25,913 nucleotides of DNA, from NCBI GenBank assembly GCA_964354135.1, contig CAYGZA010000058.1, positions 1-25,913 on the forward strand, in the 5' to 3' direction. Positions within the stretch are counted from its first letter, which is position 1; each line of letters starts with the position of its first letter. Below are positions 6,536-13,528 of the stretch, one piece after another. The notes under the pieces were generated by a model, which saw only the letters and a list, made by a program, of their open reading frames with translations, was not told where the DNA came from and searched no databases. Both the position numbers and the translations under genes were made by a program. The DNA comes from CAYGZA01 sp964354135 (GTDB taxonomy: Bacteria; Planctomycetota; Planctomycetia; Pirellulales; Thermoguttaceae).

Positions 6536-6649
6536 GGCATGTTTTCCAGAAAAAGTGTCATGCCCACGGTGGTATGCATACACCCGCCAGCGGGGGGAAA
6601 ACGGCCCGGTGACCAGCCCGTGCCGCGAGCCACCACAGTCGAGATCGGG

Positions 6650-6670
6650 GTCAGACTATGAGAGTCTGAC
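6650..6670. repeat. REP-like palindrome in the 6536-6822 intergenic region
   Basis: GTCAGACT and AGTCTGAC form a perfect stem around a five-base loop, next to GATCGGG. Palindromes with GGGGTCAGACT are typical of dispersed intergenic repeats linked to REP-type elements. The rest of 6536-6822 holds no gene. It has two further short palindromes, GTATGCATAC at 6572 and GTGTACAC at 6727, of unknown meaning. Confidence 0.5.
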
Positions 6671-6822
6671 GCCGCTCCCGGCTGCACCCGATTCTCATGC
6701 TAGCACCAACACATGGGCCTGTTGTTGTGTACACTGATACCAACGGGCGGGTCGCGTCTCTTGCGTAGCCTGCCCATGTTCACAGTGCGCAAGCCGCATC
6801 AATCTCGTGGTCTCGGCTCCAT

Positions 6823-6850
6823 TTGAGGAAGGCCCATCGCCCTGTAGACT
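6823..6850 (+). promoter_or_regulatory. Promoter giving a probably leaderless methyltransferase mRNA
   Basis: TTGAGG (6823-6828) and TAGACT (6845-6850) are 16 bases apart, and the ATG at 6857 is only six bases past the -10. Transcription would start on or within a base or two of the start codon. No ribosome site is visible upstream of the ATG, which agrees with leaderless translation. Confidence 0.55.
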
Positions 6851-6856
6851 GAAGGC

Positions 6857-7777
6857 ATGCTAGCTTTCGACTACGAGCACCATCAGATTGGGAAGTCGTG
6901 CATTGTCCATGGAGACTGCTTTGAGTGGCTGGCTCGCCTGCCGGAGAACACGCTCCACGCCATCGTCACCGATCCACCGTACGGCGTGAAGGAATACGAT
7001 TCGGACCAACTGGAGAAGAGGGCCAACGGGAAGGGCGGGATCTGGCGGATACCGCCGTCGTTCGACGGTCATACTCGCTCCCCGCTGCCGCGCTTCACGG
7101 CGTTGAACGGCAAGGAACGCGAGCGGCTCCGTGAGTTCTTTGCCGAGTGGGCGCGGCTCGCCTGCCATGCGCTCCGGCCGGGTGCTCACGTCTTCATCGC
7201 AACCAACGCCTTCATCGCTCAGCTTCTCTATGATGCCCTCGTTCGCGGCGGGCTGGAGTTTCGCGGCGAGGTGATTCGCCTTGTCCGCACGCTGCGCGGG
7301 GGCGACCGGCCGAAAAACGCCGAAGAGGAATTTCCTGACGTCTCCTCGATGCCTCGCGGGTGCTATGAGCCTTGGGGCCTCTTCCGCAAGGCGATGGGCG
7401 ACATGAAGGTGTCGGATTGCCTTCGCGTGTACCAGACCGGCGCGCTGCGCCGCTACCCGGATGGACCCTTTGAGGATGTGATCGAAAGCGAGCGAACACC
7501 GCAACGCGAGCGGGAAATCGCCGATCATCCCAGCGTCAAGCCGCAATCGCTGCTCCGCCGCCTTGTGTACGCCGCGCTTCCGCTTGGCGAAGGGATCGTT
7601 GCCGATCCGTTCATGGGTTCCGGGTCAACCATCGCAGCCGCCGAAGCCCTCAACCTGCAAGCGATCGGTGTTGAGCGGCACCGGGAATACTTCGATATGG
7701 CGAAGCAGGCGATCCCCCGGCTCAAGAGTCTGGAGAGTGAGGCTGACGAGGTGCTCGGGTTGGGCCGGCTGTTCTAG
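6857..7777 (+). CDS. Type II DNA methyltransferase (amino-methylating, beta-class order)
   Basis: The 306-aa protein has the catalytic motif DPPYG (residues 39-43) before the AdoMet-binding motif DPFMGSGST (250-258). The target-recognition region lies between them, which is the beta-class order. DPPY enzymes methylate the exocyclic amino group of adenine or cytosine, and the target site cannot be read from the sequence. VKPQSLLRRLVY (about 227-238) is typical of the family. It protects host DNA from the convergent endonuclease. The start at 6857 follows a promoter so closely that the mRNA is probably leaderless. No controller (C) protein gene is seen. Confidence 0.9.
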   Translation: MLAFDYEHHQIGKSCIVHGDCFEWLARLPENTLHAIVTDPPYGVKEYDSDQLEKRANGKGGIWRIPPSFDGHTRSPLPRFTALNGKERERLREFFAEWARLACHALRPGAHVFIATNAFIAQLLYDALVRGGLEFRGEVIRLVRTLRGGDRPKNAEEEFPDVSSMPRGCYEPWGLFRKAMGDMKVSDCLRVYQTGALRRYPDGPFEDVIESERTPQREREIADHPSVKPQSLLRRLVYAALPLGEGIVADPFMGSGSTIAAAEALNLQAIGVERHREYFDMAKQAIPRLKSLESEADEVLGLGRLF

Positions 7778-8397
7778 GCGCGGTAAATCCAGTTTCCCTC
7801 CATCTTCTCATAGCCGCTTCGCGTAACGCTCGCGGTGATAGTCCGCCGGCTTGTCTCAGATCGTCCGGAGAAGGCCCAATCGGTTCTGGCGAGTTGGGCG
7901 CCAACCACCTTGACGAAGCGGAAGGGCTTGGGGTCGATTCCCCGGCTCGCGTCTCGCGAGCTGTTGGCGTTGCAGACGAATACCATTAGCCAAGCATCTT
8001 CGGGATTGTGTCCCTGCCATCCGCTTGTATGCCGTGAGGCTTTGATTTCGATGCCTTCCGTCCCGTATTGGCAGGCGTCCCGCTCAAACTTTCCCTTGGG
8101 CACCAAGTCAGGGTGTCCGTTGTGATAGGTGTTCTTGGCCAGCGTGCGGCAATGCTTCGGGATGGTGGCCGACATAAACTCCCCGACCATGCTGCTGAAG
8201 TTAGCCGGCATCAGGAACGATTCGAGCCTCGCCAATTCCCGGCTGTTTAGCTGCTGGTTCAGGAACCCCAGGAAGTCAAGGAAGTCGGCCATCGCCTTGT
8301 GGACATGGTGGACCTTCAGTCCGCAGGGCAGAACCACCTGCGGGTTGAATCCCTGGGCGTCAAGGGGGATCGGGGTGCAAGCCGTGCGTTCGTCCAT
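7774..8397 (-). CDS. Type II restriction endonuclease, PD-(D/E)xK fold
   Basis: The 207-aa protein has HPDLVPKG (residues 95-102) and EGIEIKASR (114-122). This gives the PD...ExK metal-binding set (D97, E117, K119) of many restriction endonucleases. The N-terminus is helical, and ITASVTRSGYEKMEGNWIYR lies at the end. The family of target sites is not recognised. The identification rests on the active-site motif and on its position tail to tail with a methyltransferase. The ATG at 8397 has GGAAGG upstream. The two genes overlap by four bases at a CTAG that supplies both stop codons. Confidence 0.78.
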   Translation of the reverse strand: MDERTACTPIPLDAQGFNPQVVLPCGLKVHHVHKAMADFLDFLGFLNQQLNSRELARLESFLMPANFSSMVGEFMSATIPKHCRTLAKNTYHNGHPDLVPKGKFERDACQYGTEGIEIKASRHTSGWQGHNPEDAWLMVFVCNANSSRDASRGIDPKPFRFVKVVGAQLARTDWAFSGRSETSRRTITASVTRSGYEKMEGNWIYRA

Positions 8398-8492
8398 GAT
8401 TTGCCTTCCAGTGATCCTTCAGCGGGCGGGACGATACCAAAGGGAGGCAAACTGGGCAAGAGCAGAAAGCCCGCGACGCCCTCACCCAGACC

Positions 8493-8511
8493 CTCTCCCA
8501 GAGGGGGAGAG
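8493..8511. repeat. Short GC-rich hairpin repeat
   Basis: CTCTCCC pairs with GGGAGAG around a five-base loop, preceded by CCCTCACCCAGAC. Sequences of the form CCCTCACCC...CTCTCCC...GGGAGAG recur as dispersed intergenic repeats in many bacterial genomes. It could also end transcription, but there is no T run. Confidence 0.45.
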
Positions 8512-8552
8512 AGTCAAGGCGCGGGTGCCATGCTCATCTACCTCGGGAAAAG

Positions 8553-8581
8553 TTGCCGCAGGCGCCGGCCTGGTCTAGACT
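8553..8581 (+). promoter_or_regulatory. Candidate promoter of the GH16 gene
   Basis: TTGCCG (8553-8558) and TAGACT (8576-8581) are 17 bases apart, about 75 bases before the start codon. The same TAGACT -10 is seen at the methyltransferase promoter. Confidence 0.4.
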
Positions 8582-8655
8582 ATCGCCCAAGGGTTCCATC
8601 CTTCGATGGGTCCGCCGGTCTCTTGGGAAAGCACTATCCGAGGGAGGACAAGACC

Positions 8656-9441
8656 ATGAGGCGTGTTTGGGCGGCAACGGTTCTCGTTGTTGGCATTGGC
8701 GGAGCGTCGGTCCAAGCGGAGGAGAAGGAACAGGGCGATCTTCTTCCGTCGGCACCCGAGGGCAAGGCATGGAAGCTGGCCTGGCACGACGAATTCGACG
8801 GCAACACCTTGGACGCGTCCAAGTGGGACTTGCCCTGGGACGCCAAGCGCCGCGACGGCTGGTGGATGCGCAAGGCCGTCGCCCTGGACGGCAAGGGAAA
8901 CCTGGTGATGAGCACGCTCAACGACGGCGACAAGTACGTCGACGGCTGCGTGCGGACGCTGGGCAAGTTCGAGCACACCTTCGGCTATTACGTCGCCCGG
9001 ATCCGGTTGCAGAAGCAGATCGGCCACTGGTCGGCCTTTTGGCTGATGGGCCGGGGCGTCGGGCGCGTCGGCGACGAAGGCCGCGACGGCACGGAAATCG
9101 ACATCATGGAAAAGCCCTGGCTCGACGGCCGCGTCAACCACGCCCTGCACTGGGACGGCTACGGGCAGCACCACAAGTCCGCAGTGAAGGTCTCGGAAGT
9201 GCCCGGCGTCATGGACGGCTTCCACACCTACGCCCTCTGGTGGAAGCCGGACGAGTACATGTTCTACGTGGACGGCAAGGAGTTGTGGCGGACCAAGGCG
9301 GGCGGCGTGTGCCAGGCCCCGCTCTACATCAAGCTCTCCGACGAGGTGGGCAACTGGGCCGGCGACATCCGCAAGGCGAAGCTGCCCGATGAGTTCCTGG
9401 TCGATTACGTCCGGGTGTACGACCTGGTGGATAAGAAGTGA
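8656..9441 (+). CDS. Secreted GH16 family endo-beta-glycanase
   Basis: The 261-aa protein has a signal peptide (MRRVWAATVLVVGIGGASVQA) and a GH16 beta-jelly-roll pattern: WHDEFDGNTLDASKWD near the start, WSAFWLMG, and the catalytic motif EIDIMEK (E147, D149, E152; nucleophile and acid/base). It then has FHTYALWWKPDEYMFYVDGK and ends FLVDYVRVYD. GH16 enzymes cut beta-1,3/1,4-glucans, galactans such as agar and carrageenan, or porphyran, and the substrate is not predictable here. The ATG at 8656 has GGAGGA before it. It faces the DUF4832 gene with only seven bases between stops, and both are likely exported polysaccharide-acting proteins. Confidence 0.92.
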   Translation: MRRVWAATVLVVGIGGASVQAEEKEQGDLLPSAPEGKAWKLAWHDEFDGNTLDASKWDLPWDAKRRDGWWMRKAVALDGKGNLVMSTLNDGDKYVDGCVRTLGKFEHTFGYYVARIRLQKQIGHWSAFWLMGRGVGRVGDEGRDGTEIDIMEKPWLDGRVNHALHWDGYGQHHKSAVKVSEVPGVMDGFHTYALWWKPDEYMFYVDGKELWRTKAGGVCQAPLYIKLSDEVGNWAGDIRKAKLPDEFLVDYVRVYDLVDKK

Positions 9442-9448
9442 GTTCGCG

Positions 9449-10900
9449 TTAGCGGACGACTTCAATCTTGCTCAGCGGATACCAGCCGTCTGCGGCTCGC
9501 CCCTTGATGCCCAGCCGCACCACCGGCTCGGCCGCTTGCTGGCCGACCACCGCCACGGAAAGAACGCACGCCCCTGCCGGCGCGTCGTCCGGGACCGAGA
9601 GCGTGTCGGCTACCTTGGCCACCGGCCCCGGCGGCAGGTCCGGAGGGGCTTTGAAGAACTCGGGAGTGAACACCTCGACGCTCCCGGGAAGCCAGCCGCT
9701 GACCGTGATCTTGCTCACGAGGACCTTCTGGTAGCCGCCTTGGCCGCTGAGCCGGTAGGCCAGCCGGTACGGCCGGTAACAAGGGGCCGAGCCGACGTTC
9801 TGCCACTGCATGCGCAATTCCACGTTGGTCCCCGCCTTGGCCTTGGCCGGGTGCGCCAGGCCCTTCAGCACCAGGCGGTAGCCCAGTCTCCGCAGGAATC
9901 GCTCCAGCTCCGGCCGCACGTCCGCGCCCTCGGGGAGCGGGGCCGACTTGTTGTTCACATACGAGCCGTGCAGGGCTAGGGCATAGTTGAATATGAACCG
10001 CAGCGACCAGCCCTCGTTGACCCACTTCCGCATGTCCCAGCACGTTTCCCACGCCACGGGCGCCGTCTTCCAGGTATCACGGATGCCGCCCTCGCGGATG
10101 TACTGCGGGTAGCCGTTTCGCATGTGGCACCAGGTCCGGGAGAAGCCGCCCATGTCGCCGAGGCAGTCGGCCCGCCAGCCGGTGCCCCGCTCCGCCGCGT
10201 ACTTCAGGCACTCGCCGCCGCCGATGAGCATCACCAGCGGCGTCTGCCGGAATGCCTTCAAGTACGCATCCACGATCCGCTTGCGGTTCTCCAGGGTCGG
10301 CAGCGTGCAGGTCCTGGAGCCGCTGAGATGCCATTCCCCCCACCAGCCGACCGAGCCGAGGTCGACGTGATCGATGTCGGGATGGCCGTCGTACCGCTCG
10401 CCGAGCCGCTTGATCAAGTCGAGGTGCTTCTGGAGGACGACGGGGTGGTCGAGGTCGGGGATCAGGAACCCTCGCCGCCCCTCGTAATCGCAGCGGAGTT
10501 CCCTGCCGCCGGCGTCCTTCAGCCACGCCGGATGATACGGTCGCCCCAGGCTCGTCGAGCAGCACATCACGCGGAAGGCCAGCTTCTGCCCCGACTCGCG
10601 GGTTTCCTTGAGCACTTTGTCGAGGAAGGCGTGGTTGATCTCGCCGTCTTTGGGCTCCACCTCGCCCCAGCCCCAGCGGGCGTAGTGAACGGTTGAAGGG
10701 AGCCACGCGGGCAGGCTGCGGTCCTGTTTGCCGGTGCAGTGGAAGGTCTGCCAACCCATGCCCGGGTTGGCCAGGAGTTCGTCGGTTTCCTCGGGCGTGA
10801 CCGAGACGACGGGGGCTTCGTCCTGTGCCGCCACGGGGGTACACGGACAGAGACACGTCAAAGCGCACCCAAGGGCGAGGGCAATGGTCTTTCGGCCCAT
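9449..10900 (-). CDS. Secreted DUF4832 family glycosidase-like protein
   Basis: The 483-aa protein has a signal peptide ending near PVAAQD. It then has NPGMGWQTFH and a TIM-barrel-like region with YARWGWGEVEPKDG, RVMCCSTSLG, DLGSVGWWGEWH and FIFNYALALHGSYVNNKS. The first part resembles the beta-galactosidase-like barrels of the DUF4832/DUF4874 group, followed by a C-terminal beta-sandwich from about residue 330. WGEW and nearby acids are candidate active-site residues, but no activity is established for the family. The ATG at 10900 has AGGAGGAC upstream. It is convergent with the GH16 gene, and no other enzyme of a polysaccharide locus is adjacent. Confidence 0.8.
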   Translation of the reverse strand: MGRKTIALALGCALTCLCPCTPVAAQDEAPVVSVTPEETDELLANPGMGWQTFHCTGKQDRSLPAWLPSTVHYARWGWGEVEPKDGEINHAFLDKVLKETRESGQKLAFRVMCCSTSLGRPYHPAWLKDAGGRELRCDYEGRRGFLIPDLDHPVVLQKHLDLIKRLGERYDGHPDIDHVDLGSVGWWGEWHLSGSRTCTLPTLENRKRIVDAYLKAFRQTPLVMLIGGGECLKYAAERGTGWRADCLGDMGGFSRTWCHMRNGYPQYIREGGIRDTWKTAPVAWETCWDMRKWVNEGWSLRFIFNYALALHGSYVNNKSAPLPEGADVRPELERFLRRLGYRLVLKGLAHPAKAKAGTNVELRMQWQNVGSAPCYRPYRLAYRLSGQGGYQKVLVSKITVSGWLPGSVEVFTPEFFKAPPDLPPGPVAKVADTLSVPDDAPAGACVLSVAVVGQQAAEPVVRLGIKGRAADGWYPLSKIEVVR

Positions 10901-10978
10901 GACGGGGTCCTCCTGAGAGATGCTGATGGGTTCGTCCGGCCGACGGATTGTAACACACTCCCAATGGAAGAAGGACGG

Positions 10979-11117
10979 GCAGGCTGTGTGGCGTGCCCCG
11001 AGGCAACGCAGCGGTGTGGCATGCGCTCAGGCGGCACGGTCGTGTGGAACATGCCCTCACGCGGCACGGCTGGGTGGCATGCCCTCACGCGGCGGAGCCG
11101 TGGGTGGGCATGTTCCA
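10979..11117. repeat. Degenerate tandem repeat between divergent genes
   Basis: Four to five imperfect copies of a roughly 28-base unit, of the type GTGTGGCATGCCCTCACGCG followed by GCACGGCT, fill this part of the 10901-11250 intergenic region. Unit lengths vary slightly. No ORF is supported here. The remaining sequence to 11190 shows nothing else, and the csrA promoter follows. Confidence 0.7.
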
Positions 11118-11190
11118 CTCGCTCCGGCCGCCTTTGCAGACTTCCGTAGAGCGCCCATTTTGCCACGCGATTTCTTTGAACCGGGGGCAA

Positions 11191-11218
11191 TTGACATGCG
11201 TACAGTATTCCGTAGAAT
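11191..11218 (+). promoter_or_regulatory. Strong promoter of the second csrA operon
   Basis: A perfect TTGACA (11191-11196) and TAGAAT (11213-11218) are 16 bases apart. The start is predicted near 11225, leaving a leader of about 25 bases before the 56-aa gene. Confidence 0.75.
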
Positions 11219-11250
11219 AGGAGTAGAGCGTCAGCGCTAGGGGGAATCCG

Positions 11251-11421
11251 ATGGACCTGGACCGAACAATCCCTGAACCGGGTCTTCTCCACGACTGGGA
11301 CCGACAAGAGGACGGACCGCAGCCGATCGGCGAAATCCTCGCCGAACTCTTGGCTCAGTACCGCACGAGGTTCCCCGAAATGGAGATCGCCCTGGAAGAA
11401 GTGCCGGTGACTGCTGCTTGA
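11251..11421 (+). CDS. Hypothetical small protein (56 aa) ahead of csrA
   Basis: The ATG at 11251 is preceded by an AGGGGGA purine run and lies just after a strong promoter. The peptide is acidic, with a helical core (IGEILAELLAQYRTRF) and no signal or membrane segment. It is 28 bases upstream of csrA on the same strand, so the two are almost certainly co-transcribed. I do not recognise the family. A partner, or a small regulator of the Csr system, is one guess from position alone. Confidence 0.62.
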   Translation: MDLDRTIPEPGLLHDWDRQEDGPQPIGEILAELLAQYRTRFPEMEIALEEVPVTAA

Positions 11422-11449
11422 GAGCACCCCGACACAAGGAGGCATTGAA

Positions 11450-11626
11450 ATGCTGCTGCTTTCCCGCAAAGAGAACGAGAGTATTGTGATCGACGGCCGG
11501 ATCACGGTCACCGTGGTCGAGATCCGCGGCAGGCAGATTCGGCTGGGGATCGAGGCCCCGCGGGAAATCGGGGTCCACCGGGAGGAGCTGTTGGGGGCGC
11601 AACCCGCCGGCGTCGCGGCCGCGTGA
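11450..11626 (+). CDS. csrA: CsrA-family RNA-binding translational regulator (short form)
   Basis: The 58-aa protein is MLLLSRKENESIVIDG followed by the five-strand CsrA core, with ITVTVVEIRGRQIRLGIEA and the RNA-contact segment EIGVHREELL. The length is typical of the family. AAGGAGG lies before the ATG. It follows the 56-aa gene in one operon under the promoter at 11191. It is closer to classical CsrA than the longer copy at 643. A terminator-like hairpin follows at 11641. A candidate small RNA with a CsrA-type loop lies about 600 bases downstream, which may make this the copy controlled by RNA titration. Confidence 0.93.
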   Translation: MLLLSRKENESIVIDGRITVTVVEIRGRQIRLGIEAPREIGVHREELLGAQPAGVAAA

Positions 11627-11640
11627 CGAAGCCTGGCGGC

Positions 11641-11673
11641 AGACTCCCGAAGTCTCCAAAACTTCGGAAGTCT
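11641..11673. terminator. Long hairpin between csrA and the convergent gene
   Basis: AGACTCCCGAAGT pairs with ACTTCGGAAGTCT at 12 of 13 positions around a seven-base loop. It lies in the convergent gap and has no long T run on either strand. It may end transcription from both sides or protect the csrA mRNA 3' end. Confidence 0.55.
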
Positions 11674-11717
11674 TCACCCGTGCGCCGCTGGCGCCCGCAG
11701 CCGGGCGCCGAAGACTC

Positions 11718-11987
11718 TCAAGCCGCCACGGCCAAGGGCGCCGTCTCTTCGAGGAGGTTGACCGTCCGCAGCAGGACACCCTCCGCGTCGTAGAAGGTGA
11801 CAATGCCTCTGGTCGTTTGCCAGACGGCCCGCAGCCCATCGACTTGATACTGGCGGTCGGCGGGCTGGCCGGCGTTGCGAAGGACGGTTTCCCGGAGGGC
11901 GAAAATGGAGCGGCTCGGCGCCCCAAGATCGAGGAAGACCCGGACGACGAGCCGCTTTACCTCAAGCGGCAAGGGCCGCACAGTCAT
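11718..11987 (-). CDS. Hypothetical protein (89 aa)
   Basis: The start at 11987 has AGGAGGTTG upstream. The protein has an N-terminal MTVRPLPLEVKRLVVRVFLD helix, then YQVDGLRAVWQTTRGIVTFY and DAEGVLLRTVNLLEE, which read as an antiparallel beta pair and suggest a small cytoplasmic alpha-beta protein. No signal peptide is seen. It is convergent with csrA. I do not know the family. Confidence 0.6.
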   Translation of the reverse strand: MTVRPLPLEVKRLVVRVFLDLGAPSRSIFALRETVLRNAGQPADRQYQVDGLRAVWQTTRGIVTFYDAEGVLLRTVNLLEETAPLAVAA

Positions 11988-12210
11988 GACGGCAACCTCC
12001 TGTTGCGGGAATCGGCATCCTGCCAACGTCGGTGACGGCGGGGAGTATACCTCAAGTCGCCCCTGCGGAGAAGACTTGTTTCGGCCGGCGCGTGGGGGGT
12101 CGGCGTGCTGTCGCTGCTAGCACGGTCGCCGGCGGTGCCGCGTTCTCGCCGCACGCTTCGTCGCCGGCATCGCAGACCGTCCATTTTGTTGGGTGGACAA
12201 AGAGACAGAG

Positions 12211-12238
12211 TTGACATCTCCGCGCCCCGTGCTATTCT
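12211..12238 (+). promoter_or_regulatory. Promoter of the candidate small RNA
   Basis: A perfect TTGACA (12211-12216) and TATTCT (12233-12238) are 16 bases apart, the same spacing and -35 as the csrA operon promoter. The start is expected near 12245. Nothing recognisable lies between 12030 and 12210. Confidence 0.6.
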
Positions 12239-12244
12239 CCGCTC

Positions 12245-12355
12245 AGGCGGAGAAGATGCCGCTTACCGGGCGGGTATCAGCCAGGATGTGATACTAGCGC
12301 TTGGGCAACCAGCCCCATCGATGGCGTGGGCCGTCGATGGGGCTCGTTTCTTTTT
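12245..12355 (+). ncRNA. Candidate CsrA-binding small RNA
   Basis: The region has its own promoter and a strong terminator and no plausible coding frame with a ribosome site. GTATCA (12274-12279) pairs with TGATAC (12289-12294), presenting the nine-base loop GCCAGGATG. CCAGGAUGU matches eight of nine bases of the CsrA SELEX core CARGGAUGU, with GGA in the loop as CsrA requires. A second GGA lies near the 5' end. The predicted RNA is about 110 bases, shorter and with fewer sites than CsrB or CsrC. Its placement near csrA supports, but does not prove, a role in CsrA titration. Confidence 0.5.
12311..12355 (+). terminator. Intrinsic terminator of the small RNA
   Basis: AGCCCCATCGA (12311-12321) pairs perfectly with TCGATGGGGCT (12334-12344), followed by CGTTTCTTTTT. 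It is a clear Rho-independent terminator on the forward strand. Confidence 0.85.
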
Positions 12356-12578
12356 CCGCCCTTCTCGGCGGTTGTGCGGGACACCCATGCCGCGCCTCGA
12401 AGAGGCGTGCCATTGCCGCCGTTGGAGAGAATGCGGCTTCCTCTTTTCCGCTGCGGGCGGATGATCGGAGAACAACATTCCAGGCACCGCGCCAGGGAGT
12501 AGTCCAAGCGACACAGCGCGGAGTCAAACGGATACGGGGGCTCGGGCCGAGCGGCCTGCCCATTCTATCCGTTTGTCC

Positions 12579-12677
12579 ATGTTTTCGCTGGGGCGCAGGC
12601 GCCTGGCGGATTGTCTTTGTCTTGAACTGGAGCACCTGACCGCGCGGAACGTCTTGTCGGTGCGGCACTTGCGATAA
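12579..12677 (+). pseudogene. Truncated N-terminus of a planctomycete surface protein
   Basis: The 32-codon frame begins MFSLGRRRLADCLCLELEHL and continues TARNVLSVRHLR before a stop. It matches the Arg-rich start plus LExLExRxLLSV pattern that begins many large planctomycete surface proteins, but it ends right after the motif. No long frame continues beyond the stop, so it is probably a relic or a truncated copy. The surrounding gap (12356-12863) holds nothing else supported. Confidence 0.4.
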
Positions 12678-12863
12678 CGCGCGAGGTGGCGCGGCACGGC
12701 TGCGATCAGGCCGTGCCTTGCACGGGCCCAAGCCGCCGCGTTTTGGAACGGCAGTTGCTCTCCATCAAGATCCGTGCGGTCGGCGTAGAAGATCCAGGAG
12801 CCTGTGAAACGGTCACGGGAAGACGCACTCGGCCGCCGTACCTTTGGGAAAAGGAGTCCACCC

Positions 12864-13484
12864 ATGAAGTACGTATCTCTTGCGTTGGTTGTGACGGTGT
12901 TTCTCGGCCTGAGCGTTTCGAGCGCGTGGGCCCAGGGGATGTTGGTTCCGGTCCCCGACTGGTATGAGGCATACCGGCCTGCGGTGAATGGCTTCGACCC
13001 CGCGCCGGCCTCTTACGGCCCGACGGTCGTTTCCGGGACCGCTTATGGCTCGAGCATGGCCTACTACCCTGCGTCGAGCTACCCTGCGTCGAGCTACACG
13101 GCGCCGAGCTATGCCGCACCGAGTTGTGCAGCGCCGGGCTATGCAGCACCGAGCTGTGCAGCGCCGGGCTATGCAGCGCCGGGCTATGCAGCGCCGGGCT
13201 ACGCGGCAGCGGGTTACGCCGTCCCGGCGGTAGCCTATCGGCCGGCGCCTGTTCCGTACGTGCAGCCCGTGGCGGCTTATCGACCGGTCGTGCCGGCGTA
13301 CTCGCGGCCCTACGTCGTCTACAGTCCGACCATGGTCGCCGGCTACAGTGCCCCAGCGTACTCCGCCCCGGTCTACTCCGCGCCGGCGGCAATCCCGACC
13401 GGCCCCAAGGTGATTGTGCGGCCGAAGATCGTGTGGGTCGAAGGGCAGCCGATCCGGAACCTGCTTAGGGCGATCACTCCGTAG
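12864..13484 (+). CDS. Secreted Ala/Pro/Tyr-rich repeat protein
   Basis: The 206-aa protein has a signal peptide (MKYVSLALVVTVFLGLSVSS, cut after AWAQ). It then has a low-complexity body of repeats such as GYAAP, SCAAP and YSAPVYSAP, and a basic C-terminal end (KVIVRPKIVWVEGQPIRNLL) that looks like the only folded or conserved part. The repeats include a few cysteines, which may crosslink. The ATG at 12864 has AAAGGAG upstream. A cell-surface or wall-associated role is inferred from composition. No enzyme domain is present. Confidence 0.72.
   Translation: MKYVSLALVVTVFLGLSVSSAWAQGMLVPVPDWYEAYRPAVNGFDPAPASYGPTVVSGTAYGSSMAYYPASSYPASSYTAPSYAAPSCAAPGYAAPSCAAPGYAAPGYAAPGYAAAGYAVPAVAYRPAPVPYVQPVAAYRPVVPAYSRPYVVYSPTMVAGYSAPAYSAPVYSAPAAIPTGPKVIVRPKIVWVEGQPIRNLLRAITP
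13068..13217 (+). repeat. 15-base tandem repeats inside the secreted repeat protein gene
   Basis: Ten units of 15 bases encode five-residue repeats such as AAPGY and AAPSC. Several central units of the type GCAGCGCCGGGCTAT are identical. The repeat keeps frame and is likely to vary in copy number between strains. Confidence 0.85.
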
Positions 13485-13528
13485 CCAGGCCGTCGTCCTG
13501 CGTACTTGCTCGGCAAGGGCGAAGCGGG

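Noticed and set aside
8575..9465. Long reverse-strand frame opposite the GH16 gene
   Set aside because: It is a high-GC shadow frame. The forward gene has a signal peptide, catalytic motif and ribosome site, and the reverse frame has none.
9389..11060. Several long forward and reverse frames over the DUF4832 gene
   Set aside because: Their compositions are Arg/Ala/Pro-rich shadows of the real reverse-strand gene and carry no domain or start signal.
12105..12731. Frames on both strands covering the small RNA candidate and following gap
   Set aside because: They lack ribosome sites and domain likeness, and they read through a strong intrinsic terminator.
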